Shown here: in pieces, positions 1-8,436 of the stretch
Numbering within the stretch: the stretch's first letter is position 1
Layout: each line of letters begins with the position of its first letter
Position numbers and translations under genes: made by a program
Notes under the pieces: generated by a model
Told to the model about the DNA's origin: nothing
Seen by the model: the letters and a program-made list of their open reading frames with translations, nothing else
Database searches by the model: none
DNA from: Candidatus Cloacimonadota bacterium
Lineage (GTDB): Bacteria; Cloacimonadota; Cloacimonadia; Cloacimonadales; TCS61
Assembly (NCBI GenBank): GCA_030638385.1
Contig: DAOWES010000155.1
Coordinates: forward strand, 1 to 20,399
Direction: 5' to 3'
DNA: 20,399 bases

Positions 1-2
1 AT

Positions 3-24
3 CCAAAGGCCGGTAAACCTCTGG
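3..24. repeat. Short hairpin repeat at the left edge, related copy at 209-230
   Basis: The element is CCAAAGG, an 8-base spacer and CCTCTGG, an imperfect palindrome. A second copy at 209-230 has perfect arms (CCAAAGG/CCTTTGG) around nearly the same spacer, and a fragment in inverted orientation lies near 421-435. It looks like a small dispersed palindromic intergenic element. No coding potential is seen. Confidence 0.5.
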
Positions 25-63
25 AGGAAAGACGAGAACACTTTTTGGGGTAACCTATTTTTT

Positions 64-89
64 CACCACGAAATCCCTAAGGCACGAAG
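64..89 (-). repeat. Inverted fragment of the 'ttcgtgcc/ttcgtggt' intergenic repeat
   Basis: The words caccacgaa (64-72) and ggcacgaag (81-89) are the reverse complement of the cttcgtgcc and tttgtggt words in the direct copies further right (367-375 and following). This places a third, inverted and shortened copy of the repeat head in front of the tandem pair. Confidence 0.45.
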
Positions 90-134
90 TTCCCTAAAAT
101 ATAATTTTGTATCTGTCTAAATTACAATTACATA

Positions 135-332
135 TCTTCTTTGTGTTCTTAGTGTTTTCGGGTCTTTGTGGTAACCTCTTTCCCCATCTCGTCACATTTA
201 CCTGCCAGCCAAAGGCTGGTAAACCTTTGGCATGGTTGAGATGTTCTCTCACGCTGCTCCCTCGAAATATCTATTTTGGATTGATGAAATAAGGCATCCT
301 TCGTCTCCGCTCTGGATGACAAATGTTTTCCA
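135..332 (+). repeat. Degenerate ~200 bp intergenic repeat, copy 1
   Basis: Shared landmarks with copy 2 (354-535), in the same order, are: tcttctttgtgttctt, then a ctttgtggtaacctcttt word, then atctcgtc, ctctcac, then an attttggattgatgaaat word, and lastly ctctgg(a/g)tgaca. This copy also carries the perfect hairpin element at 209-230. A 61-codon open frame across it (107-292) has no ribosome site and follows the repeat, so I do not call it a gene. Confidence 0.75.
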
Positions 333-353
333 TTTTATCTCGCCTCGTTTCTC

Positions 354-535
354 TCTTCTTTGTGTTCTTCGTGCCTTCGGGCCTTTGTGGTAACCTCTTT
401 CTCATCTCGTCTCATTGAAATTTACCGGCCTCTGGATGGCACTCTCTCACATTGTTCTCATGAAATGTCTATTTTGGATTGATGAAATGAGACCCTTTCC
501 CGATAGATCGGGACTCTGGGTGACAATGTTCAGGT
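354..535 (+). repeat. Degenerate ~200 bp intergenic repeat, copy 2
   Basis: This is the second copy of the unit at 135-332, starting 219 bases after the first. It keeps all the shared words in order but differs by several small insertions and deletions. It adds a short hairpin CCCGAT-AG-ATCGGG at 499-512. Head words such as ttctttgtgttcttcgtgcc are, from general knowledge, typical of dispersed repeats in many FCB-group and other environmental genomes. Confidence 0.75.
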
Positions 536-547
536 ACTTCTAAACAT

Positions 548-576
548 TTGACAGATTTTATCATAAGAAATTATAA
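548..576 (+). promoter_or_regulatory. Sigma70-type promoter for the efflux operon
   Basis: A perfect -35 TTGACA (548-553), a 17-base spacer and TTATAA (571-576) lie on the same strand as, and upstream of, the tolC-like gene. Transcription would start near 583, leaving a leader of about 150 bases before the ATG at 736. The spacing is ideal by the E. coli rule; whether this organism's main sigma factor uses that rule is not known from the sequence. Confidence 0.5.
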
Positions 577-701
577 ACAAATCGAACGGTCGCTATGAAA
601 AAGAGGGTAGTTGCGTGGATGCCAAAGAAATAAATTTACAGGAGAAATCTCTTAAATTGGCAGAAAATTTTTGGAATAAAATTAAGAAACAAAATAAGTA
701 A
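567..701 (+). pseudogene. Possible C-terminal remnant of an unidentified protein
   Basis: A frame open from 567 to the stop at 699-701 encodes about 44 residues with a protein-like make-up: a GRYEKEGSCVDAKEIN stretch, then an amphipathic lysine-rich helix ending near NFWNKIKKQNK. It has no ATG and no ribosome site, and an in-frame stop lies just upstream at 564-566, so it cannot be an intact gene. The ending is faintly like the C-terminal helix of flavodoxin-type reductases, but I cannot identify it. It may equally be chance coding in the operon leader. A separate tiny ATG frame (595-633, 12 codons) overlaps it. Confidence 0.2.
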
Positions 702-735
702 CAGATAAAAAAAAGATAATCAAGTAGGAGGGTAA

Positions 736-2106
736 ATGAAAAAGTTTTTACTGATATCGTTTTTATTGGTTAGTAGCTTTCTTTCATCGAAAGAGCTAGA
801 TTTGAAATCGAGTATAAATATGGCACTGCAGAATAATTTAGAAATTTCTGCAGAAGAAAATGCGCTGAAATCATCACAATGGGGAAAGGTAAATGCACTA
901 ACAAATTTCTTACCACAAGTTGCCTTCAATTCCACCACAGTTCATATTGATGACGATACTTTTGACGCGTCACAGGAAGTGATACAAATTCCCGTTTTAG
1001 ATGGAACAACAGGTATGCCCAATGGCAATTATATACCATTTTCCGGCGGAGCAATGGGAGGTGGGATTTATCAGACTTTAATCCAAAATAAGTTAACAAT
1101 TTCTCAACCGATTTTCAATGGTGGTAAGGTGATTTTGGCATATCAAATGGCAAAGAAAGCAACAGAGCTTTCCAATTTGAAATTGGCAGATAAGGTTAAT
1201 GACATTGTCTATCGAGTTGCTTTTACTCATTTTGGGATATTAAAATTGAACGAGTTGAAAGGCGTTTATGAAGCAAAAGTTTCTGCCGATGAAGCACACT
1301 TAGCTGTAGCCATAAATCAATATAACGCCGGTATTGTTATGCAAAATGAAGTTTTGCGTTGGAGGGTAGAGCTTTCAAAAGCAAAAATCGAATTGGATGA
1401 AATTGAAAATAGCATTACGATAGCTCTTGATAATTGGCGAAATTTACTTGGTGCAGAAACCGATATTTTTCCAAGTGAAATTGATATAACTAAATTTGAT
1501 GAAAAAATCTTAGAAATTTCAGAGTTGGGAAATATGGCAGATTATACAGAAAAATTCTTATCTGAAGTTACGCAAAATAATCCCAATATCAAATGTTTGG
1601 CTATTTCAACTGCAATAGTTCAAAAACAATATACAATGACAAAAGGCGAGTTTTTGCCCAGCCTGAATCTTCAATATTCATACCAGCTTGAAAATGATGA
1701 TAAATTTGATTTTAAGGGTGATGATAATTGGAATATTGCGGCAGTGGTATCTATGCCAATATTCACAAGTGGGAAAAATTATTCAAATGCGAAGCGAGCA
1801 AAATATGAGGTGAAAAAAGCCAAAGTAAATGCCCAAGCAACAGAAGATAGTATAATTTTAGCTGCGAAAAACAGTTTGATGATGATGATCACTAGTGCCA
1901 AAAAAGTGCATAATAGTAAGATTTCGCTAGATTTGGTGGAAGAAAATTTCAAAGTTATCAATAAAATGTATGAGCAGGGAATGGTGAAAGGGGATGATCT
2001 TTTGGATGCAGAGACAATGCGTACAGCTAGCAAGTTGGAGCTTGTAAGTGCATATTACGATTTTATTTTAGCAAATTATGAACTAAGAAAATGGACTAAT
2101 AATTAG
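736..2106 (+). CDS. TolC-family outer-membrane efflux protein
   Basis: This is the outer-membrane channel of a tripartite efflux system, forming a trimeric barrel and periplasmic tunnel through which the RND pump expels its substrates. The 456 residues match the usual length of the family. The N-terminus (MKKFLLISFLLVSSFLSS, residues 1-18) is a signal peptide. Two internally similar halves rich in long amphipathic helices follow (about 21-215 and 240-455), as in the duplicated OEP fold. Near the end of the second half is a YEQGMVKGDDLLDAE stretch typical of TolC helices. The ATG is preceded by AGGAGGG at 726-732, which fixes the start. It is the first gene of an operon: the adaptor starts 14 bases after its stop. 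The substrate cannot be told from the sequence. Confidence 0.93.
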   Translation: MKKFLLISFLLVSSFLSSKELDLKSSINMALQNNLEISAEENALKSSQWGKVNALTNFLPQVAFNSTTVHIDDDTFDASQEVIQIPVLDGTTGMPNGNYIPFSGGAMGGGIYQTLIQNKLTISQPIFNGGKVILAYQMAKKATELSNLKLADKVNDIVYRVAFTHFGILKLNELKGVYEAKVSADEAHLAVAINQYNAGIVMQNEVLRWRVELSKAKIELDEIENSITIALDNWRNLLGAETDIFPSEIDITKFDEKILEISELGNMADYTEKFLSEVTQNNPNIKCLAISTAIVQKQYTMTKGEFLPSLNLQYSYQLENDDKFDFKGDDNWNIAAVVSMPIFTSGKNYSNAKRAKYEVKKAKVNAQATEDSIILAAKNSLMMMITSAKKVHNSKISLDLVEENFKVINKMYEQGMVKGDDLLDAETMRTASKLELVSAYYDFILANYELRKWTNN

Positions 2107-2120
2107 GGTGGAGGCTGATA

Positions 2121-3128
2121 ATGAAAAAAAATATAATTCTAATAATAATGTTAGCATTGCTAGTGTGGGGATGTGGGAAAGCTGAAGAAGAGAAACAAAT
2201 AGAGATCAAAAAGCAAGCAAGCCGCGAAGTTAAAGCGGAAAAAGCAGTGCAAAAAGAGTTATTTTCTCATCTTGAATATTGCGGAAGATTAGAAGCTGAA
2301 AGCGTGGTTAATATATCTCCGGCTATGTCATCCAAAATTGAAGAGTTAAAAGTTTCTGAAGGTTCTCATGTGAAAAAAGGTCAATTACTGGCAATATTGG
2401 ATGATAGCCAATTAGCTCAAACAGAAACACAATTTGCAAATTTGAAAAAAAATTATCAAAGAATGATTAATCTGCGTGAAACCGGTTCAATCGACGAAAG
2501 AAGTTTTGAAGAAGTAGAAACAGCCTATTTGACGATGAAAGAATCATTGGATTTTATGCGTGAAAATACAAGAATTACCGCTCCTGTAAATGGAGTAATC
2601 AGTAAGCTTACAGTTAAAGAAGGAGAAATGTTCAATTCTATGATGAATCCATTTTTTCTTCGCATGCTGAATCTTGAAAAAATGTTGGTTAAAGTAAATC
2701 TTTCCGATATGGATATGCTGCAAGTAGCTGTTGGACAAAGAGTTCAAGTAAGTGTCGATAAGTTCGAAACGATTTATGAAGGAAAAGTAGCTTATATCTC
2801 TCCGGAAGCAGATTTGAGGAGCGGAACTTTTGAGTGTGGAATTAAGCTAGATAACATCAATCAGGAGCTTAAGCACAATCAATTTGCCAGAGTAAGGATC
2901 GTATTGGAAAATTCAAAAAATGCGATAGTAATCCCAGGTAAGGCCGTTCTTGAGAATAGTACGGTTTATGTGGTAAAAGATGGAAAAGCAGAATTGAGAA
3001 AAGTGAAGCTAGGCATCAAAAGCGAAAAAGAACAAGAGATCTTGTCCGGTGTGGATTTGGGAGAGATGGTTATTGTTATAGGCGTAGTTGGTCTTCGCAA
3101 TGGAGATCCTGTAAGTGTAATAAAATAG
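2121..3128 (+). CDS. RND efflux periplasmic adaptor lipoprotein (HlyD/MFP family)
   Basis: This membrane-fusion protein links the inner-membrane RND pump to the TolC-like channel. Residues 1-18 form a lipoprotein signal ending in LLVWGC, so Cys18 is the probable lipid anchor; Trp at -2 is unusual but tolerated. The lipoyl (barrel-sandwich) domain is split, with halves at about 62-95 (KVSEGSHVKKGQLLAILDD) and 151-172 (RITAPVNGVISKLTVKEGE). A short helical hairpin at 96-150 separates them. A beta-barrel (about 186-262) and a membrane-proximal domain (about 268-335, VIPGKAVLE...) follow. At 335 residues it is at the short end of the family. A GGTGGAGG-type ribosome site lies in the 14-base gap after the channel gene, and the permease begins 8 bases after its stop, so the three proteins are co-expressed. 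Confidence 0.93.
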   Translation: MKKNIILIIMLALLVWGCGKAEEEKQIEIKKQASREVKAEKAVQKELFSHLEYCGRLEAESVVNISPAMSSKIEELKVSEGSHVKKGQLLAILDDSQLAQTETQFANLKKNYQRMINLRETGSIDERSFEEVETAYLTMKESLDFMRENTRITAPVNGVISKLTVKEGEMFNSMMNPFFLRMLNLEKMLVKVNLSDMDMLQVAVGQRVQVSVDKFETIYEGKVAYISPEADLRSGTFECGIKLDNINQELKHNQFARVRIVLENSKNAIVIPGKAVLENSTVYVVKDGKAELRKVKLGIKSEKEQEILSGVDLGEMVIVIGVVGLRNGDPVSVIK

Positions 3129-3136
3129 GGGTTGTT

Positions 3137-6100
3137 ATGAAACTATCAGAATTTTCGGTACATAGAAGAATTACAGTGCTCATGCTTACAATTTTGATAT
3201 TAATTGTGGGCGGAATGGCATTTACAAAATTGGGGTTAGAGATATTCCCGGATATGGATTATCCGGTAATTAGTGTTATCACAAGTTATCCCGGGGCATC
3301 ATCGGAAGATGTGGAAGAAGCAATTACAAAACCAATCGAATCAGCAATTGCTGCCGTGAAGGATATTAAGAATATCAAATCGCAAAGTTCAGAAAATGTT
3401 TCGATGATTTCAGTGGAATTTAACTGGGGTACGAATCTGGATTTTGCAGCGCAAGATTTACGTGATATGATTGATCAAATCACAGATTATCTACCGGAAG
3501 ATGTTTCACGTCCATTGGTTATGAAATTTAATCTTTCCCAAATGCCAATATTGATGTATGGAATTACCGGCGGTGAAAGTAGTTATCAATTACGTGAAAT
3601 GTTGGATGAACAGATATCGAGTAAATTGAAAATGATGAAAGGTGTAGCTTCGGTGCTTATTATGGGTGGTGATGAGCTGGAGAAACAAATCATCGTCGAT
3701 AAGGCAAAACTAGAGTATTATAATCTATCTATCGATGAAATATTGCAAGTAGTAGCAATGGGCAATATAAATAAAGCTGCCGGTCATATTGCCGAAGGCA
3801 AGAAAGAGTTTTTGCTTAGAACTGTAGCCCAATATAGTTCTTTGGAAGAGATCAATAATCTTCCTATCAAACTTACCAGTAGTGGTAAGCTGATATATCT
3901 AAAGGATATAGCTGTTGTGCAAGATGGATTCAAAGAGAAACGCTATAATATTAGAACAAATAGAAAGCCTACTGCGATGATGATGGTTTCGAAAGAATCC
4001 GGCACAAATACACTCATTGTTAGTGCTGCTATCAAAGAAAAAATCAAAGAGATCGAAGCAGACTTTAATTATACTATCCAATTTAATGAAATTATGGATA
4101 TGGGCTTACCAATTTCAAAAGTTACTCAAGGTGCTGCTTTAAACTTGATTGTTGGTGGTATGTTGGCAATTGGCGTGATGTTTCTTTTTCTTAGAAATTG
4201 GCGTCCTACTTTGGCTATCTCTTTGGCAATTCCTATTTCTGTGGTTGCTACATTTGTTGCTATTTATATTGCTGGGTTCACTTTAAATATTATGACTATT
4301 GGTGGCTTGGCTTTAGGTGTGGGAATGTTAGTGGATAATTCTATTGTGGTTATTGAAAATATCTATCGAAACATTGAAATGGGAAAATCTCGTATGCAAG
4401 CCGCAATTGTAGGTACCAACCAGGTTGCCATGGCTATTACTGCCTCTACGCTAACAACTATTGCAGTGTTCTTTCCAATGCTATTTGCAGAAGGCATTAC
4501 CGGTGTGTTAGTGCGAGGACTTACACTAACTGTATCTTTTTCGCTCTTTGCTAGTTTATTTGTTTCTCTCACAATTGTGCCGGCAATCGCGTCGATATTA
4601 TTCAAGCACAACAGAACCTTTGAAGAACGGGAAAAAGGATTTTTTGGTAAACTCAAAAATCGTTACGGAAAATTTTTGGAATGGGTGCTGGTAAATAGGG
4701 GTAAAACTCTTTTGACCGTTTTTATTTTGCTCATTACCTCTTTTGCTCTAATTCCATTCATTGGAACTGAATTTATGCCTCAACAAGATATTCCATTTAT
4801 GAGTTTAAAAATAACTATGCCGGTAGGAACAACATTAGAGGAAACAGATCAGGTTGTAAGCCAATTTGAAAAAATATTCATGGAGCTTGATGATGTGAAA
4901 AATGTGATGTCTTTAGTTGGTCCAATGTCAGATTCACAAGCTCAAGCAGATCCAACCAATCCGCAAGGAGTTAATGAAGCTCAAATTTTTGGAAGATTAA
5001 AACAGATAAAAGATCGTCAGTTAAGCTATGAAGAGATACAAGATTATATTCGCGCAAGATTAACGAAGGCAGAAGGGGCAGAGTTCAATTTCCTAACCAG
5101 AGAAGAGATGATGGGACAAGGTGCTTCTAAACCTTTGGAAATAGATATTTTTGGGAATGATTTGGAAAAGTTAAAAATATATGCTTCTCGTATTGAAGCC
5201 AGAATGCAAAAAGTTGAGCATATTTCTGATGTAGAAAATTCTCTAAAAATAGGGAAACCTGAAACTCATATTATCATTGATAAAGAAAAAGCATTTAGCT
5301 ATGGCTTAACCTCCATGCAAATTGCTTCGACTATCAAAACATCAACGATAGGTTCTTTGGCCGGAATTTTCCGCTCATCCGGTAAGGAGATAGATATTCG
5401 GGTTCGTTTGAATGAAGAGAGCAGAGATAGTTTTAAAGATATTGAGCGCATTACTATTGCTTCGCCACTTGGTTTTTCTGTTCCCTTGAATCAAATTGCC
5501 CACTTGGAAAATTCAACCGGTCCGCGAACTATTAGCCACGAACATCAAACCAGAAAGGTCACAATTACTGCTAATATCTCGGGGACAAAAGATTTGGGTG
5601 GTGTTGTGAAAAATGCCCGGGAAGAGATTGCTGATATCTTAGCTGAGATGCCGGCAGATTATTTTGTGGAATTTAGTGGTTCCTACCAAGATATGCAGGA
5701 AGGGTTCAAAACTTTGGCGCTAGCCTTGGTTTTGGCTGTGTTCTTGGTTTACATTGTGATGGCTTCTCAGTTTGAATCTGTGCGACAACCATTTATTGTG
5801 ATGTTTACGATTCCGCTGGGTATTATTGGGATTTTGCTAATGTTAAGCTTAACAGGTACAACTCTTTCAATAGCAAGCTTTGTGGGTGGTATTGTGCTTT
5901 CCGGAATTGTTGTGAATAATGGGATTGTACTCGTGGATCATATGAACCAATTAAGAATGGGCGGAATGGCAAAATTTGAAGCCATTGTGCAAGCGGGAAA
6001 AGATAGATTGCGCCCTGTATTAATAACAGCCAGTACAACCATTTTGGGTATGTTGCCAATGGCTCTCAGTACTCAGGAAGGATCTGAACTGAAATCTCCA

Positions 6101-6223
6101 ATGGCACTTACAGTGATCGGCGGGCTTATTAGTGCCACTTTTTTCACCTTGATAATTATTCCGGCGATATATAGCCTCATTGCCAAAAAAATATATGTAA
6201 GAAAAGATTCTATGCCGGAATAA
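3137..6223 (+). CDS. RND-family multidrug efflux permease (AcrB/HAE type)
   Basis: This is the inner-membrane proton-driven pump of the tripartite system. Its 1028 residues give the family's usual two-fold repeat: a membrane helix near residue 12, a large periplasmic porter loop, then helix bundles, repeated in the second half. Hallmarks are GLEIFPDMDYPVI near the start of the first loop, LGVGMLVDNSIVVIEN in helix 4 (Asp400-Asn401) and GIVVNNGIVLVDHMNQLR in helix 10 (Asn927). The aligned AcrB proton-relay residues are Asp407, Asp408 and Lys940, so only the first Asp is kept. From memory of the family this VDN/VNN pattern is common in HAE-type pumps outside proteobacteria and does not imply inactivity. 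It ends the operon, just before a strong terminator. Drug versus other substrates cannot be decided. Confidence 0.93.
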   Translation: MKLSEFSVHRRITVLMLTILILIVGGMAFTKLGLEIFPDMDYPVISVITSYPGASSEDVEEAITKPIESAIAAVKDIKNIKSQSSENVSMISVEFNWGTNLDFAAQDLRDMIDQITDYLPEDVSRPLVMKFNLSQMPILMYGITGGESSYQLREMLDEQISSKLKMMKGVASVLIMGGDELEKQIIVDKAKLEYYNLSIDEILQVVAMGNINKAAGHIAEGKKEFLLRTVAQYSSLEEINNLPIKLTSSGKLIYLKDIAVVQDGFKEKRYNIRTNRKPTAMMMVSKESGTNTLIVSAAIKEKIKEIEADFNYTIQFNEIMDMGLPISKVTQGAALNLIVGGMLAIGVMFLFLRNWRPTLAISLAIPISVVATFVAIYIAGFTLNIMTIGGLALGVGMLVDNSIVVIENIYRNIEMGKSRMQAAIVGTNQVAMAITASTLTTIAVFFPMLFAEGITGVLVRGLTLTVSFSLFASLFVSLTIVPAIASILFKHNRTFEEREKGFFGKLKNRYGKFLEWVLVNRGKTLLTVFILLITSFALIPFIGTEFMPQQDIPFMSLKITMPVGTTLEETDQVVSQFEKIFMELDDVKNVMSLVGPMSDSQAQADPTNPQGVNEAQIFGRLKQIKDRQLSYEEIQDYIRARLTKAEGAEFNFLTREEMMGQGASKPLEIDIFGNDLEKLKIYASRIEARMQKVEHISDVENSLKIGKPETHIIIDKEKAFSYGLTSMQIASTIKTSTIGSLAGIFRSSGKEIDIRVRLNEESRDSFKDIERITIASPLGFSVPLNQIAHLENSTGPRTISHEHQTRKVTITANISGTKDLGGVVKNAREEIADILAEMPADYFVEFSGSYQDMQEGFKTLALALVLAVFLVYIVMASQFESVRQPFIVMFTIPLGIIGILLMLSLTGTTLSIASFVGGIVLSGIVVNNGIVLVDHMNQLRMGGMAKFEAIVQAGKDRLRPVLITASTTILGMLPMALSTQEGSELKSPMALTVIGGLISATFFTLIIIPAIYSLIAKKIYVRKDSMPE

Positions 6224-6294
6224 AAGAAGGCGACAAGTACTTCTGAATTGAATTGTTGTGCCCGGATCGCAAGCAGCTCCAGGCCATAACCAAA

Positions 6295-6324
6295 AAAGGG
6301 TGATAATTTACATTATCACCCTTT
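6295..6324. terminator. Bidirectional rho-independent terminator between convergent operons
   Basis: A perfect 13-base-pair stem (6295-6307 with 6312-6324, core AGGGTGATAAT) closes a 4-base loop TTAC. On the plus strand it is followed by a T-rich tract. On the minus strand the same stem runs into six T's (complement of the A's at 6292-6297). It can therefore stop both the efflux operon and the opposing polysaccharide genes. The rest of the 120-base gap holds nothing else I recognise. Confidence 0.9.
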
Positions 6325-6330
6325 CAATAT

Positions 6331-6350
6331 TTTATTTATTTATTTATTTA
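6331..6350. repeat. TTTA tetranucleotide repeat, five copies
   Basis: Five perfect TTTA units overlap the stop codon and last codons of the aminotransferase gene. Every alternative frame hits a stop at once, so slippage would only trim or alter the last residues. Confidence 0.8.
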
Positions 6351-7447
6351 TAGAATTCCCGAATCTTCTCAATGACAAAGTCTTGATGTTCCCGCGGAAT
6401 TTCTGAATAAACTGGAATCGAAATTACCCTCTTCACAGTTTCTTCTGCAATTGGGAAATCACCTTCTTTATAGCCTAGTTTAGCAAAGCACTCTTGAAGG
6501 TGAAGCGGCATTGGATAATAAATTGCGCATCCAATATCATTTGCTTGCAAATGTTCCAGCAACCTATCTCTATCTTGAGCTATAAGGGTAAATTGATTGA
6601 AAATTGACTTAGCTTTTTCATTAATAAACGGCATCTGAATTTCAGCGATGTTTTTCATCATCTCATAATAATATTCAGCATTTTTACGTCTTGCATCACT
6701 CCAAGCATCAAGGTGAGGAAGTTTGATCTTTAATACAGCTGCTTGTATTGTATCGAGGCGACTATTCAGACCTATCCACTTGTGATAATATTTGGGATTT
6801 TCACCATGAACACGCAGCTGTTTTAATTTTGCTGCCAGCTCGCTATCATTACTCAGACACATGCCTCCATCACCCATACAACCCAGGTTTTTACTTGGAA
6901 AAAAACTAAGTGTTCCGATATCGGCGATAGTTCCGGCTACTTTGCCATCATATTCAGCTCCAATTCCTTGGGCATTATCTTCAATTACTTTAAGATTATG
7001 CTTCTTGGCAATTTGCATTATCTTATCCATTTCTGCCGGCTGACCAAACAGATGAACAACGATAATAGCTTTTGTTTTTGGTGTAATTGCTGCTTCGATT
7101 TTATCAGGATCGATATTAAAAGTATCTGCTTTAATATCGACAAATACTGTTTTTGCACCAACTCGATCGATAGAGCTAGCTGTGGCAAAAAAAGTAAATG
7201 GCGTAGTAATAACTTCATCATCTCCCGCAATATCCAACGCTTTTAAGGCCAAAACTAAAGCATCTGTTCCAGAAGCACAACCAATGGCATAATCACAACG
7301 GCAATAATCTGCTACCATATCTTCAAATTCTTTTACTTGAGGGCCCAAAATATATTGATGCGATTCCATTATTTTGGCGATCTCATTTTTTATATCTCCT
7401 CTTAGAGAAGCGTACTGTGCATCTAAATCTAATAAATTTACTTTCAT
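6344..7447 (-). CDS. DegT/DnrJ/EryC1/StrS-family sugar aminotransferase
   Basis: This PLP enzyme of the nucleotide-sugar aminotransferase family moves an amino group from an amino acid to a keto-sugar nucleotide in surface-glycan synthesis. Counting from the preferred ATG at 7447 the protein has 367 residues, normal for the family. Motifs: ASGTDALVLAL (about 58-68, phosphate-binding region), VIEDNAQGIGA with Asp157 for the pyridine nitrogen, and SFFPSKNLGCMGDGG with Lys186 as the PLP Schiff-base lysine. A TTG one codon upstream (7450) is less likely, since AGGTGA is then only one base away; it is four bases from the ATG. That AGGTGA overlaps the stop of the upstream epimerase gene, so the two are probably translationally coupled. 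The exact sugar and position (C3 or C4) cannot be read from sequence. Confidence 0.93.
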   Translation of the reverse strand: MKVNLLDLDAQYASLRGDIKNEIAKIMESHQYILGPQVKEFEDMVADYCRCDYAIGCASGTDALVLALKALDIAGDDEVITTPFTFFATASSIDRVGAKTVFVDIKADTFNIDPDKIEAAITPKTKAIIVVHLFGQPAEMDKIMQIAKKHNLKVIEDNAQGIGAEYDGKVAGTIADIGTLSFFPSKNLGCMGDGGMCLSNDSELAAKLKQLRVHGENPKYYHKWIGLNSRLDTIQAAVLKIKLPHLDAWSDARRKNAEYYYEMMKNIAEIQMPFINEKAKSIFNQFTLIAQDRDRLLEHLQANDIGCAIYYPMPLHLQECFAKLGYKEGDFPIAEETVKRVISIPVYSEIPREHQDFVIEKIREFYK

Positions 7448-7455
7448 CAATTCAC

Positions 7456-8415
7456 CTATTTCTCAAAGTATTGGATAATTCTTTCTAAGATTTTATCGAG
7501 GTTATGTTTTGGCTTGTAACCGATAAATTCGCCAATTTTTGTAAGATCCGGTTTACGATGTTTCATATCTTCGAAACCCTCTTCAAAAGCATCTTCATAC
7601 TTAACATATTCAATCTTAGATTTAGAAGAAGTCATCTTCATTATTTTCTTCGCTAACTCTTCGATAGTAATTGGGGTATCGTTTCCAATATTAAAAATCT
7701 GACCTTCACACTTTTTATCGTTCATCAGCTTGATCATTCCATCAGTAACATCACAAACATCGCCAAAACAGCGTGATTGTTTACCATCACCAAAAATTGT
7801 AATGGGATGATCCAAAAGTGCAGATTTAACAAATTTTGGAATCACCATTCCATATTGGCCTGTCTGACGTGGCCCAACAGTATTGAAACAACGCACAATA
7901 ACAACCGGAAGTTTCTTCTCACGATAATAGGCTAAAGATAAAAATTCATCCACAGCTTTGGCACAACTATAACTCCAGCGACTTATGCTGGTAGACCCCA
8001 AAAGCCTATCTGCATCTTCTTTGAAAGGAATGGCATCACTTTTGCCATAAATCTCACTCGTGGAAGCTACTAAGACTTTTTTCTTGTATTTGTTGGCAAA
8101 TTCCAAAACATTTTCAGTACCGGATATATTTGTTTTAAGTGAAAGTAGAGGATTATCAATAATGTATTTCACTCCCACCGCTGCCGCTAAGTGGTAAATT
8201 TGATCGCACTCTTTAATTAGTGCCTCGAGCACATCTTGATTCAGAATAGAATCAATAGTGTCGCTAAAATTTGGATTATCCATAAGATGTTTGATATTTT
8301 CTAAACTTCCTGTAGAAAGGTTATCGATTATAGAAACTTTGTGCCCTGCTTGAAGTAATTTTTCACTCAAATGAGAGCCGATAAATCCTGCTCCACCTGT
8401 TATTAATATTTTCAT
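7456..8415 (-). CDS. NAD-dependent nucleotide-sugar epimerase/dehydratase (extended SDR)
   Basis: This 319-residue extended short-chain dehydrogenase/reductase acts on a nucleotide sugar (UDP-glucose 4-epimerase, UDP-glucuronate decarboxylase or dTDP-glucose dehydratase type). The Rossmann start GGAGFIG (7-13) and Asp31 at the end of strand 2 favour NAD. The catalytic set is Ser/Thr at VASTSEIYG (about 116-124) plus YxxxK at Tyr149-Lys153 (SYSCAK). RCFNTVGPRQ and FGDGKQSRCFGDV are substrate-side motifs seen in decarboxylase and epimerase members. It has an AGGAG site before the ATG and lies between the SLBB protein gene (21-base gap) and the aminotransferase gene (8-base gap), consistent with supplying the aminotransferase with its keto-sugar substrate. 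Assigning one reaction would be a guess. Confidence 0.93.
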   Translation of the reverse strand: MKILITGGAGFIGSHLSEKLLQAGHKVSIIDNLSTGSLENIKHLMDNPNFSDTIDSILNQDVLEALIKECDQIYHLAAAVGVKYIIDNPLLSLKTNISGTENVLEFANKYKKKVLVASTSEIYGKSDAIPFKEDADRLLGSTSISRWSYSCAKAVDEFLSLAYYREKKLPVVIVRCFNTVGPRQTGQYGMVIPKFVKSALLDHPITIFGDGKQSRCFGDVCDVTDGMIKLMNDKKCEGQIFNIGNDTPITIEELAKKIMKMTSSKSKIEYVKYEDAFEEGFEDMKHRKPDLTKIGEFIGYKPKHNLDKILERIIQYFEK

Positions 8416-8436
8416 TTTATCTCCTGTTTAAACTGC

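Noticed and set aside
107..292. 61-codon plus-strand open frame in the left repeat region
   Set aside because: It runs through degenerate repeat copy 1, has no ribosome site, and the parallel repeat copy does not keep the frame.
6331..6350. TTTA repeat as a phase-variation switch for the aminotransferase
   Set aside because: It sits over the stop codon at the extreme 3' end; unit gain or loss would change at most a few terminal residues.
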